Below, one piece after another: positions 1 through 11,149 of a stretch of 64,000 nt of DNA. Both the position numbers and the translations under genes were made by a program. This DNA comes from Umbelopsis ramanniana AG. Its lineage: Eukaryota > Mucoromycota > Umbelopsidomycetes > Umbelopsidales > Umbelopsidaceae. The notes below the pieces were generated by a model that saw nothing but the letters and a program-made list of their open reading frames with translations, had not been told where the DNA came from and did no database searches. The stretch spans positions 124,001 through 188,000 of the forward strand of contig NW_026252090.1 of assembly GCF_025399195.1 (NCBI RefSeq). Reading direction: 5' to 3'. Within the stretch, counting starts at the first letter, position 1. Every line of letters starts with the position of its first letter.

Positions 1-423
1 ATAATGGCGAGCACCACCAAGCAGGTTGCTTGTACTTCTGCGATCTTGCATCTCTAACAGACTTTCCTGGCTAGCATTTTTGCCGTGAAATTCGGAGTTA
101 TCGACCTTATCAGTGGGAGAATAGTACTGGAACACTACACTTCCAGGTGGGTTCCTTTCCGGGCGTTTCTCTTCGCTTGAGGAGCTCCAAGAACTGTCTT
201 CCTCCTCATCGTCGTCTGATGCGACTGATTTTATATGCTTTCGTCCATCCATCATTTGCATGTACACATCTAGACTACCGTCTCGTTGATGCTTTGTGAT
301 GTCGGTGGAGGCGACCGGCGAGTAGTTTGGAGAATTCGACATTTCAAAAATGGTTTTATACAAAGTATCAGGTTGTACAATAGTTACAGGAGGTGTCTCT
401 TTTTCCGAGATTTCCGCAGACAT
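1..423 (-). CDS. Unknown acidic/serine-rich protein, 5' part only (runs off left edge)
   Basis: I do not recognise this protein. Reading leftward from the ATG at 421-423, the frame stays open for 141 codons to the edge of the window, so the 3' part is missing. The N-terminus begins MSAEISEKETPPVT and looks disordered. It has an acidic/serine block (SDDDEEEDSSWSSSSEEK) near residues 69-86 and a Ser/Asn-rich stretch up to the edge. No domain, signal peptide or membrane segment is visible. The start is the first in-frame ATG after the neighbouring Alba gene ends, about 100 bp upstream on the same strand; a second in-frame Met lies at about residue 28. Composition suggests a regulatory or scaffold protein, but that is a guess. 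An intron inside the open stretch cannot be excluded. Confidence 0.55.
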   Translation of the reverse strand, partial: MSAEISEKETPPVTIVQPDTLYKTIFEMSNSPNYSPVASTDITKHQRDGSLDVYMQMMDGRKHIKSVASDDDEEEDSSWSSSSEEKRPERNPPGSVVFQYYSPTDKVDNSEFHGKNASQESLLEMQDRRSTSNLLGGARHY

Positions 424-522
424 GTCTTTCCTGCGTAGGAAGACAGTGTGAAAAGCTAGAGTTAAAAATGGAGGAAAGAAGAGCGAGGCTTAAAAAGGCA
501 CAACTGGCTAATTTAAAAATAA

Positions 523-1449
523 TTATTTTAGCATATGCAATCGAAATAACAGGCACGGTTTTATCACTCCACGGCTTTCTTCTAAGCTGAAAGTCTCCAC
601 TTCTACAGATATCAAATCCAAGTCAGTGATAATGTTGCGAGGTACATCATCTTTGATAAGTACCTACCGTGGTATCTGGCAATATCCGAATCTTGGAGAA
701 TGCTGACAATTGTTATGGCGTCGCTGATGGCTAAATTAAATTTACAAGTGTGAGAAACCCGTGCTACTACAGTCGTTTAAACCTGTAGTCTGAAAGATCG
801 AAAGCAACTACCTTGATCGAATCCAATGAGCGTAACCTCGTCATGCTTCTGTAAACAGCGTCCAATCTGTGATAATTATAATGATGAGACGAAAGTATCT
901 CTGATGGTGATATCTTGGTGCTGTCAAACGTACCCATTGTACATATAGTTCACATCCATTGGCAATGGCTAGGGCTGATCCTTCTCCAGTCACAAGGTTA
1001 ACGGGCTCTATTGCTTCCATAATGGCTATACAGCTTGTAGGCTCCATGTGCTGAACTTTGCTGGTGCTTTTCGTTTTGATAGATGATGCTATAAGGTTGG
1101 CTCTTGGGTCTAATGCTTTATTTTTGCCGGCGGTTGCGACTCTATTGTTGGTTGGTCGGCTTTTACCGCCGTCTACTCTAGCTTTTGTCTCATTTTGTTT
1201 CGATGAAGATCCTTTTCTACCATGCGCTGCATCTGGAACAGATCCTTGTCGTTTTGCCTCTGGTTTATTTTGGCTAGGTTTACTGTGCCTTCTCTCTGTA
1301 CCAACATTCTTGCCATTATCGACGGTTTGTTTCTTTGCTTTTGACTTTTGTTGCGGAGTACTATTTATGTTGGATTGAGGGTTGGACTTGCTTGGTTGCG
1401 GCTGAAATGAACCTGACGGTTGAAATTCGGTTGCTGTAGGATTCAGCAT
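523..1449 (-). CDS. Alba-domain RNA-binding protein with N-terminal PAM2 motif
   Basis: Four exons (934-1449, 812-866, 668-730, 523-602) join in frame to 237 aa. Residues 2-11 read LNPTATEFQP, a textbook PAM2 motif (LNxxAxEFxP), which in other proteins binds the MLLE domain of poly(A)-binding protein. Residues about 15-135 are basic, low-complexity and disordered. Residues about 145-237 fit an Alba fold: strand PVNLVTG, a helix, strand EVTLIGFD, helix AISDAITIVSILQ, strand EVETFSLEE, and a final strand PCLLFRLHMLK at the C-terminus. The Alba core is only visible after splicing, because introns cut it three times. Alba proteins (MDP2, Rpp20/25, trypanosome Alba) bind RNA or DNA. With PAM2, a role on mRNA together with Pab1 is a reasonable inference. 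Splice sites are canonical by eye. Confidence 0.7.
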
Positions 1450-1635
1450 TATGAAAGCGGCAGAGGCAATTCATTTGAAATTCCGGACCAGCAGACATTT
1501 ATGCAATTTTCTTGCTTTTATTGAAAGTACTAGGCGTGAAAAAAAATAAACTATGGTAGTTGACTATATGAGAACATCAGTAAATGCCTGGGTTAAAGAG
1601 ATACATGTTAGTAAATGGATACGAGTTGCTGTTCG

Positions 1636-3404
1636 TCATAATAAAAAAAAATGGTACAAACCAGGAATGATTTTGTATGGCACAATCTTGCAATATCTGA
1701 CCCAATCCTCACCATACTTTTGACGACACTTGTGCTCGTCACGACCTTGTCTATGCCAAAGTAGGAAAGCAAAGTAGAAGAAATAAAGGTAAGGGATGGG
1801 AGATGAGAAACCAGTTGGAAGACACCATGAAAGGGCCATCAACAAGTCACCAAAGTAGTTGATGTGACGAGAGTATCCCCACCAGCTGTTGGTCATAAGG
1901 CGGGTTCCGGCCTTGGTTTCGATATACGTGATATCTACAAATGAGAAAGAATCAGTGTGCTGCACATTGATGCAGAGTAAAATTTAAGGTTTTGCTGACC
2001 TTTGAGCGCAGGGTCATTGGGGTTCGTTCTGAAGCTGTTCTTTATAGAATTGGCAGAGCGGAAGATGTAGAAGCCGGTCAACTGAAGGGCAATAATAAGG
2101 ATAACTTGGACAATGGTAAGGTCAAGAGGGAAATCAACCAGGTAGCGAGCTTGAAGGCCGTAAACCATTGGGACCCAGCAAAGATTACCGAATGCCAGCA
2201 TGAATCCAAAGCCATCTATAAGATGTATAAGTAAACGGGACTTTATATATCAGAAGAAAAGTATAACAGAATGAAGGCTTACCATTTGTAATATCCATGG
2301 TCGTCAATACCAGAGGCTGAAATAATATGATCAGCGTCAATTCGTCGGTAGTTACTCTGTATACGTACTGTAGCTAGCTTACCTCGTTCCAAATGGAATC
2401 AATTGAATACCAGGCTTCGAAAATGACTACCAAGGCCATACTGTTAGTTATTCTTCCCAAATTATGATACTGGGTAATGGCCATGCAAATATTTGTAAGA
2501 AGCCATCCCATCTGCGGTGGTCGAAGTTCAACAAAGAACTTGACATCCAAGTCTCCAATTCTAGGGTTCAGTTCGCGGCCAATCATGAACTTGTGATGTG
2601 GATGAGCATATTATAAGTAGCTTTATGGTTGCAGGTGTATAAAACTTACATCATAGATGGTATTGCCTGTATTTCCTCCGAGAGCCAAAAGAGCACCGGG
2701 CTCAAAACTGTTACTGTATGCCCAGATGGATACGGCAAATGAGAAGAGAATAGAAGCAACATTGATGCCAACCCAATGTTCATATACCCAGATAGCAGGT
2801 GCAATACCAGGGCCCTTTGCGCAGTAGATGGCGAGGGAAAAGAATGAGAGGAGCACAGAAAAACCTGTTGATGGCAAGATGGTCAGACCGGCACCTCTGA
2901 CAGACAAACCTACAATTGGAGCTTTCAAAGCCCAAATACGAACCATTGCACTCGTATTTCAAAACCTTCCCATTTCTCAGCCTGGAACCTGGGTATTTGT
3001 CTCCCTTCAAAGTTAGAGTGAATGCAACGAGCCAGAGAATGTATGCAAGGTAGCCACCAATGGCCAATGGATCAATCAGAGCGCGGAGTGATTCGACGCT
3101 GAACAAGGCTAGGAAATCATCTTTGGTCATTGATAAGACTTTCTGGCTGGGATAGCCTGTCTTGTCACATCCAACTGCAAGAAAGAGTACAAGTAGAGGC
3201 AGAAACGTCACCATAGCAGCAGCTCCGAGTGGTCCTCCAAACCTACAAGCGATTGTGTTAAGGTTTGTACAGATTCAGATCTCGAGATGAAGATACCTAC
3301 TCATAAAAGGTAGTCTTAGGGTTGAGTTCGACAGGAACAGACGCTTCTGGCGCATCAGATGATTCTGCCTTCGATTTGGCGGCAGAAGTTCGCTTGGTAG
3401 GCAT
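1636..3404 (-). CDS. ERG24: Delta(14)-sterol reductase (ERG24 family)
   Basis: This enzyme reduces the C14-C15 double bond of sterol intermediates with NADPH in the ER during ergosterol synthesis. Seven exons (3301-3404, 2914-3242, 2650-2864, 2383-2589, 2283-2316, 2000-2215, 1636-1934) join without frameshift to 467 aa. Family signatures include GGPLGAAAM near the first membrane segment, GRELNPRIGDLDVKFFVELRPP, LTTMDITNDGFGFM, and the C-terminal block WWGYSRHINYFGD, LPTGFSSPIPY, HRQGRDEHKCRQKYGEDW and VPYKIIPGLY. Several hydrophobic segments fit the multi-pass topology. The N-terminus is a short Lys/Ser-rich cytosolic stretch. The start lies only 110 bp from the divergent APC2 start, so the two share a promoter region. 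The C14 reductase (ERG24) assignment over the C24(28) reductase (ERG4) rests on these motifs. Confidence 0.92.
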
Positions 3405-3514
3405 GCTTTAAAACCAGATGTCAAAAATAAAAAGCAAACCCAGGCAAATTCGTCAAATCGAGAAATTTATGGCCATTATTCAAGGTCAGGTCTCCATCGG
3501 TCACTCTTGCCGCG

Positions 3515-6500
3515 ATGGATCTTATTGCCGCGCACCCGTACTTTACGTGGCGACAAGAATTGGCTCATGAAGAAGCTAAAAAGGATCCTGCAAAGGTAAT
3601 TGGTACAAGGTTATTGCATTTGTGTTTGCAATTGACTAACACGTACATCTAGTTTGCCCCGACGTCCGTCAAAGGCAAGGTAACGTACACGTCTTCAAGT
3701 TAAGAGGTGCACTCTTTTTTTTTAAAACAGTGCACTTACTTTTTGCGCTAACGAACAGGCCTGGAAAAATATAACTTCTATACTCGAGATCGACAATCTT
3801 GATTCGCACAATTGGACTTGTTAGTACTTTACTACTCATTTTGCGGTATTGCCAGCCCAGCCATTTATTGTCTATCTTTTACAACAGTGCGACATGTTCA
3901 ACTCCGAGATAACCTCAAAATTCTACGAAGAGAAGGCATAAGCTCCACTAAAGTTTTAGATTGGTACTTAGGTAAGCAGACACCATATTGGTAAGGAATT
4001 GAATGTTTGGTGTTGACTTTTTTATACCTCAGATCAAGTTGAGGAATACTTAGACAATGCAATAACATCTCACTTTCAAGAAAAGCAAAATGATATGATG
4101 GTATGTCCTTGGTGATGGTTTGCTTGAAACACCTTGACATCCGCGTGATTAAAATACTCTATTCAAAGGCAATAGATGACAGTGATATGGTGGCAGGTTT
4201 CCCTGACGACATTGCTGAACTTCACTCCCTTTTTCTCAAACTTGAACAACCAATAGAGAGCATAAAGCCTGGTGGGATTTTAATGCAAACAGATTATCAT
4301 GGGAGATACCGACAGGTGTTTAAAAAGCAATTACGAGCATTGCTGCCAAAAGGTTTTGAGGTGACTGGTTTAAGCTATATACAATTAGTATTTGAGCAAA
4401 TTGAAAACGTCCAGCCTTACCTGAAGAAATCGGACAACTTCCTAATCAATTTCAGCATCACATCCTTGCCATACCGCTGGACAACACTGCGACGTATACT
4501 TTCCACGACTCTGGAGGATGAATTGAACCAGCCATTTACGGATACGTTCTTTCCGAAAGCTGAAAATCTTATTTCAATTTGCAAACGATTGTCCAAGCTA
4601 AGCGAAGATAACATGGAAGGGATTTCGTACTCTACCCCAAAAAATTCTGCCGACGACGAGGCTGAAATGCCAAATGAACTATATGCGCAAAGTGAAGAAA
4701 TGTTGCAACGGTTCCGAGACACGTTCGCTCAAGTGAGTGAGATGGACTTGGATCTGAATTGGATGCAAGTTTGCAAGGACTCTATCTCCAAGCGACTTCA
4801 ACGAGATGACTGGGCAGAGTGCTGGGATGAAAACATCTTGACGAAAGGTCTCTCATGGGTAAGGGAGTTTATACTGCCGCTTGTGTCTTGCATAGAAAAC
4901 CATGCTGTGGATGCAAGTAAGTGGAATTGTCATTGAAGCGCAAAGAAAGAAACTTCCCAGTTATTCATGCTCATTACAACAGATGTCAAAGATCCTGCCT
5001 GGCTGCAGTATTTGAGACACAAGATCATTTTGGAACATCATTTCTACCATGCATTCGTGCAATCAAGGTATGCTTGATTTGAATGCAGACTTTTCGACTC
5101 CTATGCTTATACCTCGAATTCCTTAGACTGGATAATATCTTTGGTATCATAGTCGACTTTCCTGCTTCGCTTCCTGCGATAGAAGACCTAAAGGTATCAG
5201 CAAATTATGATGGATGCACTATTCTTCAATGTAAACTTGCGGTACTAACGAGTTAGAATGCAGATTGCTCTGGAGAAAACTAGCAGAGAAGACCATTTAC
5301 GTGCCCAGTTACTTTCAGAGTGAGTAGCAAGTGTCTAACCCACTGACTTAATCGACCAGTATTGACTTTTCTACATATAAAGAATTAGCAGCAGGCTGCT
5401 ACATCAAGGCGCTAGCACCTCCGACATTTTACACCAATTCTTGTCTTGTATCCGGTGCCTTCAAATGCTGGAGGTGGCGCCATCAACAAATAGAAGCGTC
5501 CTGGCTATGTTTGTGCGCTATCTTCGATCGTACCGCACAGATACAGCAGCAGAAGTTATTGCGATTATTACAAATGGAGACCAATTATCAGCTTTTCGTG
5601 ATTCTCTGGGTGATGAAGATGTTGACGAAGCACTCGACCAAATCGACGATGATGATGATGAACACAGTGCCTTTGGAAGAAATTCAGCTGAACCAGCCAA
5701 AGTAAGCTGGTATTTGGAAGATCCGAACCTTGCAGTAGGTAAGAGCAGTGATTCCGAAATGAATGCAATGCACGGAAAGTGTATGTGACTTACATCATGT
5801 TACTTGCAGACAATGATTTTATTCAAAAGCTTTCGTCCAATCCTGTCCAATTGTTGATTGCAACGTGCATATCCAAGAAAGCATTTTTGGAAGATTATAA
5901 GCGCTTCCTAGCGACAAACCTACTTGTAACTCGCAACTATGATACAGACAATGAAGTACGACTACTGGAATTACTGAAGCGAAGTTTTGGCGCCAACAAA
6001 TTCCATGAATGCGATGTCATGATAAAGGATATTGATGATGGAAAGCGAGTTGATAAGATGATCCATGACCAAAATGACGATATTGCAACTGACTTCCATG
6101 GTGTTATTCTCTCCAAGCATTATTGGCCAGAGATGAAAGATGCAGAATCAGAAGCCAAACTTCCAGAGGAATTTACACCTTACATGGAGCTTTATGGCGA
6201 TTCATACAACTCACTCAAGTCAAACAGGAAGCTGAAGTGGCTACCAGCGCTAGCAAAGGCAAATGTCGACGTCGTAATAGGAGACAAAACAATTAATGTT
6301 GATCTCAGCCCATGGGGAGCTAGAATACTGGCACTCTTTGAAACGAAACGTAAGTGTACACCAACCCGTTAGAACAGATGCACATACTCTAACTCGAAAT
6401 GTTCCTATCAGCCATGTGGACAAAACAAGATATCTGCAGGTCAGAAGGATTCGATGATAAGCGTGTGCAGTCGGAATTGGCAGAGCTAGTTAATCTACGA

Positions 6501-6581
6501 ATACTACGACGAGCGAAGTTTGGCATGTACGTCAGCGCAGATTACACGGATAATGGTATTGACAGTTCTAGAACTCGGTGA
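3515..6581 (+). CDS. APC2: Anaphase-promoting complex subunit 2 (cullin-like)
   Basis: APC2 is the cullin-like scaffold of the APC/C ubiquitin ligase, which binds the RING subunit APC11 and triggers sister separation and mitotic exit. About ten exons join: 3515-3595, a 27-nt exon 3653-3679, further short exons, the long exon covering 4169-4913, and exons around 4981, 5128, 5266, 5385, 5812 and 6410. The C-terminal half is diagnostic. It includes FLEDYKRFLATNLLVTRNYDTDNEVRLLELLKRSFG and ECDVMIKDIDDGKRVD, followed by a winged-helix end (TKQDICRSEGFDDKRVQSELAELVNLRILRRAKFG) that matches the APC2 C-terminal domain. An acidic DDDD stretch is encoded near 5650. The start is the first ATG after the ERG24 divergent start. 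N-terminal exon borders are less certain than the rest. Confidence 0.85.
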
Positions 6582-6764
6582 CGATGCAATAGCTTCATGT
6601 ACATTATGTATTTATCAACATAAAAGTCATATAATTGCTTAACTTTATTCTCTCATTGCCGGAGTTGTTTTCTATGAACTTGCGATTGGTAGTGTTGAAA
6701 AAAAGTGGTAGTGTTGGAAAAAATTAATTAGCTAGAAAACCCCTATTGTGTATAGCCTATTAGC

Positions 6765-7841
6765 TCAGGCTTTACCTAGTATATACTGATCGTGTTTGGA
6801 CTGCTCCCTCACCCAACAGTAGGCGGCTAAACCAGCACCTGGACCTAGCACGAGGCAAGATAAACCGTAGAGAATAAGACCATCCAATCCACCATCTAGA
6901 GCCGCCCAGTACGCAAAGGTACATACGAGAGCAATGAGATTGATACTTATATATAAGGAACCAGCATTCAGACCAGTGCTATTAGCCGCAGTCCATGGCT
7001 GAGCTCGTAACATACTTGCTAGGGTTTGCACAACCTTAAGGTCTTGAAGAAATATATAGGCAATGATACCGTAATGAAGAATTAGATTCGCTACTGTCAG
7101 TGTCATGTAAAGTTGCTGTACAAATATTTTACTCTGCATAGCGTCTGCACGAGTAATTGGTTGCTGATTTTCGTGTGCAAAGCAACTAGATCGACTCAGG
7201 AAGGTGCAAACCCATTCGATTGTCGAATATATGATGGGACCAAACTGTAGTATCGTCAAGGCAGTTCTGAACTGGCTTGGGTTTTTGGCCATGAAAGGAA
7301 GAGCTGATACCAAAATTTGTCCGAATATAACGGCTGCCATGATAGCCACTACGCGAAATGGGTGGATATAATTATGATTGCTGGATTTCTTGTATCTGTT
7401 CATGTATTGAGTGATTCCATTCAATGGAATCCATACCAGTGGTAAGATAACAGAGATACCGAATGTATTTCCGGATAGCAAAATTATTGGAACGACCACC
7501 GCTTGAATACGATACGCGTGCTTTCGGCCAGCTTCAATGGATAAAATTGCAACAGCGGTAGTGGTAGCCCCGAGTAAGGATGCCATTAACACAGACCCAA
7601 AGGTGTCTTTAAAGACTTCTTCGTATAGTTTTGTTACTGAGCATGAAAGAGAATTAAGCTTGACGATGAGTGAATAAGTGTAGCGAATATCCAAGCTGCT
7701 TAAATCTTGCAATCTCCGACAGGCCTGCTGTATAAGAGGAGTCAAGGGTTTAATTGCCTCTATGAGAAACAAATAATTGACATAAGAAAAGGGAATGGAA
7801 AGGAGCGACAGTAGCAGAAAATCGAAACTGCTCTGGATCAT
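6765..7841 (-). CDS. Multi-pass integral membrane protein, unknown
   Basis: This is an intronless 358-aa frame with an ATG at 7841. About eight hydrophobic segments span residues 5-30, 80-100, 108-140, 160-185, 195-215, 235-275, 290-315 and 320-345, so it should be an integral membrane protein. Residues about 113-140 contain a run ending LPLVWIPLNGI, followed by a basic loop MNRYKKSS. I see no transporter or enzyme signature that allows a family call. It is flanked by the convergent APC2 on the left and the divergent PRM10-like gene on the right. The lack of introns contrasts with most neighbours. The length of the open frame and its membrane pattern make a real gene likely. Confidence 0.7.
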   Translation of the reverse strand: MIQSSFDFLLLSLLSIPFSYVNYLFLIEAIKPLTPLIQQACRRLQDLSSLDIRYTYSLIVKLNSLSCSVTKLYEEVFKDTFGSVLMASLLGATTTAVAILSIEAGRKHAYRIQAVVVPIILLSGNTFGISVILPLVWIPLNGITQYMNRYKKSSNHNYIHPFRVVAIMAAVIFGQILVSALPFMAKNPSQFRTALTILQFGPIIYSTIEWVCTFLSRSSCFAHENQQPITRADAMQSKIFVQQLYMTLTVANLILHYGIIAYIFLQDLKVVQTLASMLRAQPWTAANSTGLNAGSLYISINLIALVCTFAYWAALDGGLDGLILYGLSCLVLGPGAGLAAYCWVREQSKHDQYILGKA

Positions 7842-8499
7842 TGCTAAGAAGAAGAAGAAGTTATACTAATCTTAGTAACATCGCTATATATTTTATCATA
7901 TTCTATCGGGTATGCGGCCGGAGCAATTAACTAAGTACATGGTCTGCACTACTAACAATGATAATGACTTTCATTCGTCAATGGTAGGTTTGATCGTGAG
8001 ACTTATCTGGAAACGGATTCAAAAACGGACGAATATCACGCTAGAATTTTTAAAATTACCATTTGAAGAGAGTAACACTGCAAAAGTATAATTCGAATGG
8101 TGCAGTTATGCAGTGTTGTCAATGGCCGTCATCGTAAAATGTGACGACTGTGTGAGTACAGATTTGAAAGAGCACCACCATCACGTCAATCGATCATATG
8201 CTGGAATATGCATATGTGCACTGTCGATTTTTATCTCATCACGATTTCAATTCAAGGCACCATGTTCAGGCAAGCCCTTGCGACGTACGTCGGTGAATTG
8301 CGGTTTACCTGCAGAAAATTTTGTTACCTCCTAGTTCTTGGCAAAGCAAATGAAAAAAATTTAATGCAGTTAAATTGATGTCTCAAAACTTGTCTTTCCT
8401 CTTTCCTGTTTTATAATCTCTTCGCTTAAACCTGGTTTGTCAAGTTGAAATCTGGTGCTATTATAAAGAAAAGAAACCTTAAACGTTTTCTGCTCCACT
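7842..8499. other. Intergenic, divergent promoter region
   Basis: This 658-bp AT-rich stretch lies between two divergent genes. Only short frames without domain signatures occur. A GAA triplet run sits at about 7847-7859. No tRNA or other RNA gene was recognised. Confidence 0.5.
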
Positions 8500-10827
8500 A
8501 TGCAGAAGCGCCAGTCTTTGCGGCACGCATCGTCATGGCCAATATTACCGCACGTAACGTTCCAGGATGAAGCAGAAGAAATACCCAAGCAAACTACGTC
8601 AAGCGATTTGGAAACGCCCAGTGTTCGCTTCTCTCATGAAACGGTTGACATGACAGATACATACCAGCTACCATCCGACACCCCTTCAACACTTTACGAA
8701 GGTACATCAGTTGAAGATGATATGGAATGGAAACAACCACCAGACAGCGAATTAGTGTCAGCTGCGTTAGAACAAGCAAAGCTCGATGGTTTCAGCGAAG
8801 AATACGCGAAGCACATAGCTGAATCGGCACGGATAGTCAATTCAATGTGGGATGACAAGCGAACTCGATTCAATTCGAATGTGACCACTAACGGTAGTGT
8901 TCTGTCGGCCTTGATTCACTTAGAAGAGTCTCAAAAACGAGGAAAATTTCGTCGACGACAAGGAGCTAGAAAAGTGAGTTTGAATTCGCCAGCCATGGTA
9001 TCATGATAGAATAATGTAACTAATGAACTCGAAGAAAAAGCGTCGATCTGGAATTATGATGGACTTGGGAGACCAATTGAGTTCGACCGCCAGTTCCGCT
9101 TTGCCAGCATCGTTCAAGCGACCTACATTGGGCAACAAACACAGGAATAGTTGGATGTCGAGTCAGTTGCACACTGTCCCTAGCTTGAGAAAAGCAACTG
9201 CTGCATCACGCAGAGGATCCATTGACAGTGTTACTACAACTGCGTCGCAATTTGAACCGATCTCTCTCGATGACAGAATTCGATTGACGTTTGAGATCGC
9301 TAACATACTGCAGAAGCAAGCCTTAATAAGGCAGCTGACACGCTGTCTGATGAGGTATGGTTGCCCATCACACCGACTAGAAATCGTCATTCGTCAAGTG
9401 TCCAAGACAGTACGCATTGAAGCAGATTTTGTATACATCCCTAATATTATGTTAATGAGCTTTATGGATTCTTCAACCCACACCACTGAAACTTACTTTG
9501 TTCGAGAATTACAAGGATTTGATATGGGTCGACTGGAAGAGATCTATCGACTAGAGAAGCTTCTGTTGCATGGAGAAGTGACAGTTGAGAGTGCCTTGGA
9601 ATACATAGATACTGTGATGAACAAACCAGAATTCTATCCAAAATGGGCCATGCTTTTGTCTTATGCTGCAGGCGGCTTTGCATCAGCTGTTCTGTTTTTT
9701 GGAGGCAGCTGGAAGGATGGTGGTTTAGCAGCAGGCCTCAGCTTTATATTATCCATCTACGAAATTTTTGCCACTTACGTGGTTGGCCTGGGTCCATTGT
9801 TCGAAATTACCATCGCGATTTTTATCGGATTCACTGCAAAAGGTAAACCCGAAAACGATGGTGACAGATGCAAACTTTGGTGGGAAAGTATATTGACTCT
9901 ATTTTTCTGCTTTTGGATCTTTGACAGCTGCTACCCACGGCGGCTTCTGTTTTGTGCCATCTTCATTTGGAAGCGTCATTATGCTGCTCCCTGGTTGGAC
10001 CATGACAAGGTAAATAGTTAAGCTGATATACACTTCCTCCTCCCCAAGGAGACTTACATTGCACTTCAGTGCTATAATTGAAGTGGCAAGTCGAAGTTGG
10101 ATTAGCGGCATTATTCGTATGGTATATGCTATACTGTATGCGTTTCTATTAGGCTATGGCTTAAGCTTGGGTGAAGAAATATATGTTACTGTGGATCACA
10201 GCGTCAGTATTAAGAATCCTGACGTTTGCCCAGGCGCTCCTAGCCAGTGGTTCAATTTCCTGCTTGTACCTCTCTTTTCAGTAAGCCTAACTTAGCATGA
10301 CAATAATTTGGAGTGTCTACTATTTTTCTCACCACATTGCTCTCATATTTTCCCAGATTACCTATTGCGTCTATCTACGCGCAATGCCTCGACGCTACTT
10401 GCTTATGAGTACAGTAGCTTGTGCAGGATATGCCACGTCATTTGCCTTAAGCAATTGGGTGAAAACTTCACAGCAAGTTGTTCAGCTTGTACCTGCATTT
10501 GTAGTAGGCTTTCTTGGTAACGGTTGGACAAAATGGAGGAAGGAATGGTCTTTCGATGCTTTGCTCTTGGGCTCCTTTTTCCTTTTACCAGGTAATAAAC
10601 GGTCCTATTTTGCGCACGGGCTGTATTTCACTGACTAATAATCCGTTGTAGGGAGCATTGGATTAAGAAGTGGTTTAGCAGTATTCAGTGAGCCTGATAC
10701 CGGACAAGGATTGAGCCTGGCTATGTCTATGATTCAAGCAGCCATGGGAATCACAGTGGGACTTTTCCTTTCCACTTTGTGTTTCTATCCCCGTGGAACA
10801 CAGCACTCACCACTGATGAGTTTCTGA
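8500..10827 (+). CDS. PRM10-like pheromone-regulated membrane protein (ThrE/DUF1212 family)
   Basis: This is a member of the ThrE family, whose bacterial founders export threonine; fungal PRM10 proteins are membrane proteins of unclear substrate. The N-terminal third (residues about 1-240) is polar and basic, with a cluster near KKKRRSG. The ThrE N-domain follows, with the typical ILQKQALIRQLTRCLMRYGCPSHRLE and PEFYPKWAMLLSYAAGGFASAVLFFGGSW. After a donor at about 9843 the next exon restores AATHGGFCFVPSSFGSVIMLLPGWTMT, and later exons give about eight further membrane segments ending SLAMSMIQAAMGITVGLFLSTLCFYP. Exon 1 is 8500-8973 and there are about six exons. The estimated length is about 670 aa. 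The stop at 10825-10827 fits the family's short C-terminal tail. Confidence 0.85.
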
Positions 10828-11149
10828 TGGCGCCCTGACGTCAGTTATCGGCTACTCATTATGTACGATATACTGTTTTGATCTCGTTGTGTTTACATTT
10901 AATTCTTTCAACAAAGAACTCATTAGTTAGGTCCATGATGGCAGATGTATTATAGTATATCCACGTAGGATGTGAAAGAATAGGTACCAGCGTCGTTATA
11001 TAAAGTATTATGAGGTGGAGAAAATTGCCGCATTTGGGCGTGCAGCTGTGTGCATGTGACCACCGATCAAAAACCCTCCAGCGTATATAAAAAATGACCG
11101 TACTTCTCTGCACTCTGGTATTGGCACACGGCGAGATCTCCACCTTTAA
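10828..11149. other. Intergenic spacer with promoter of the SMP/PH gene
   Basis: This is a 322-bp spacer between tandem genes. Apart from the TATA-like element at 11084-11091 nothing is recognisable. Confidence 0.5.
11084..11091 (+). promoter_or_regulatory. TATA box of the SMP/PH gene
   Basis: The sequence tatataaa lies about 60 bp upstream of the ATG at 11150, a normal spacing for a TATA-driven fungal promoter with a short leader. Confidence 0.5.

Noticed and set aside
1058-1378. 106-codon plus-strand frame over the Alba gene
   Set aside because: It is a shadow of the low-complexity region of the Alba protein, with no domain.
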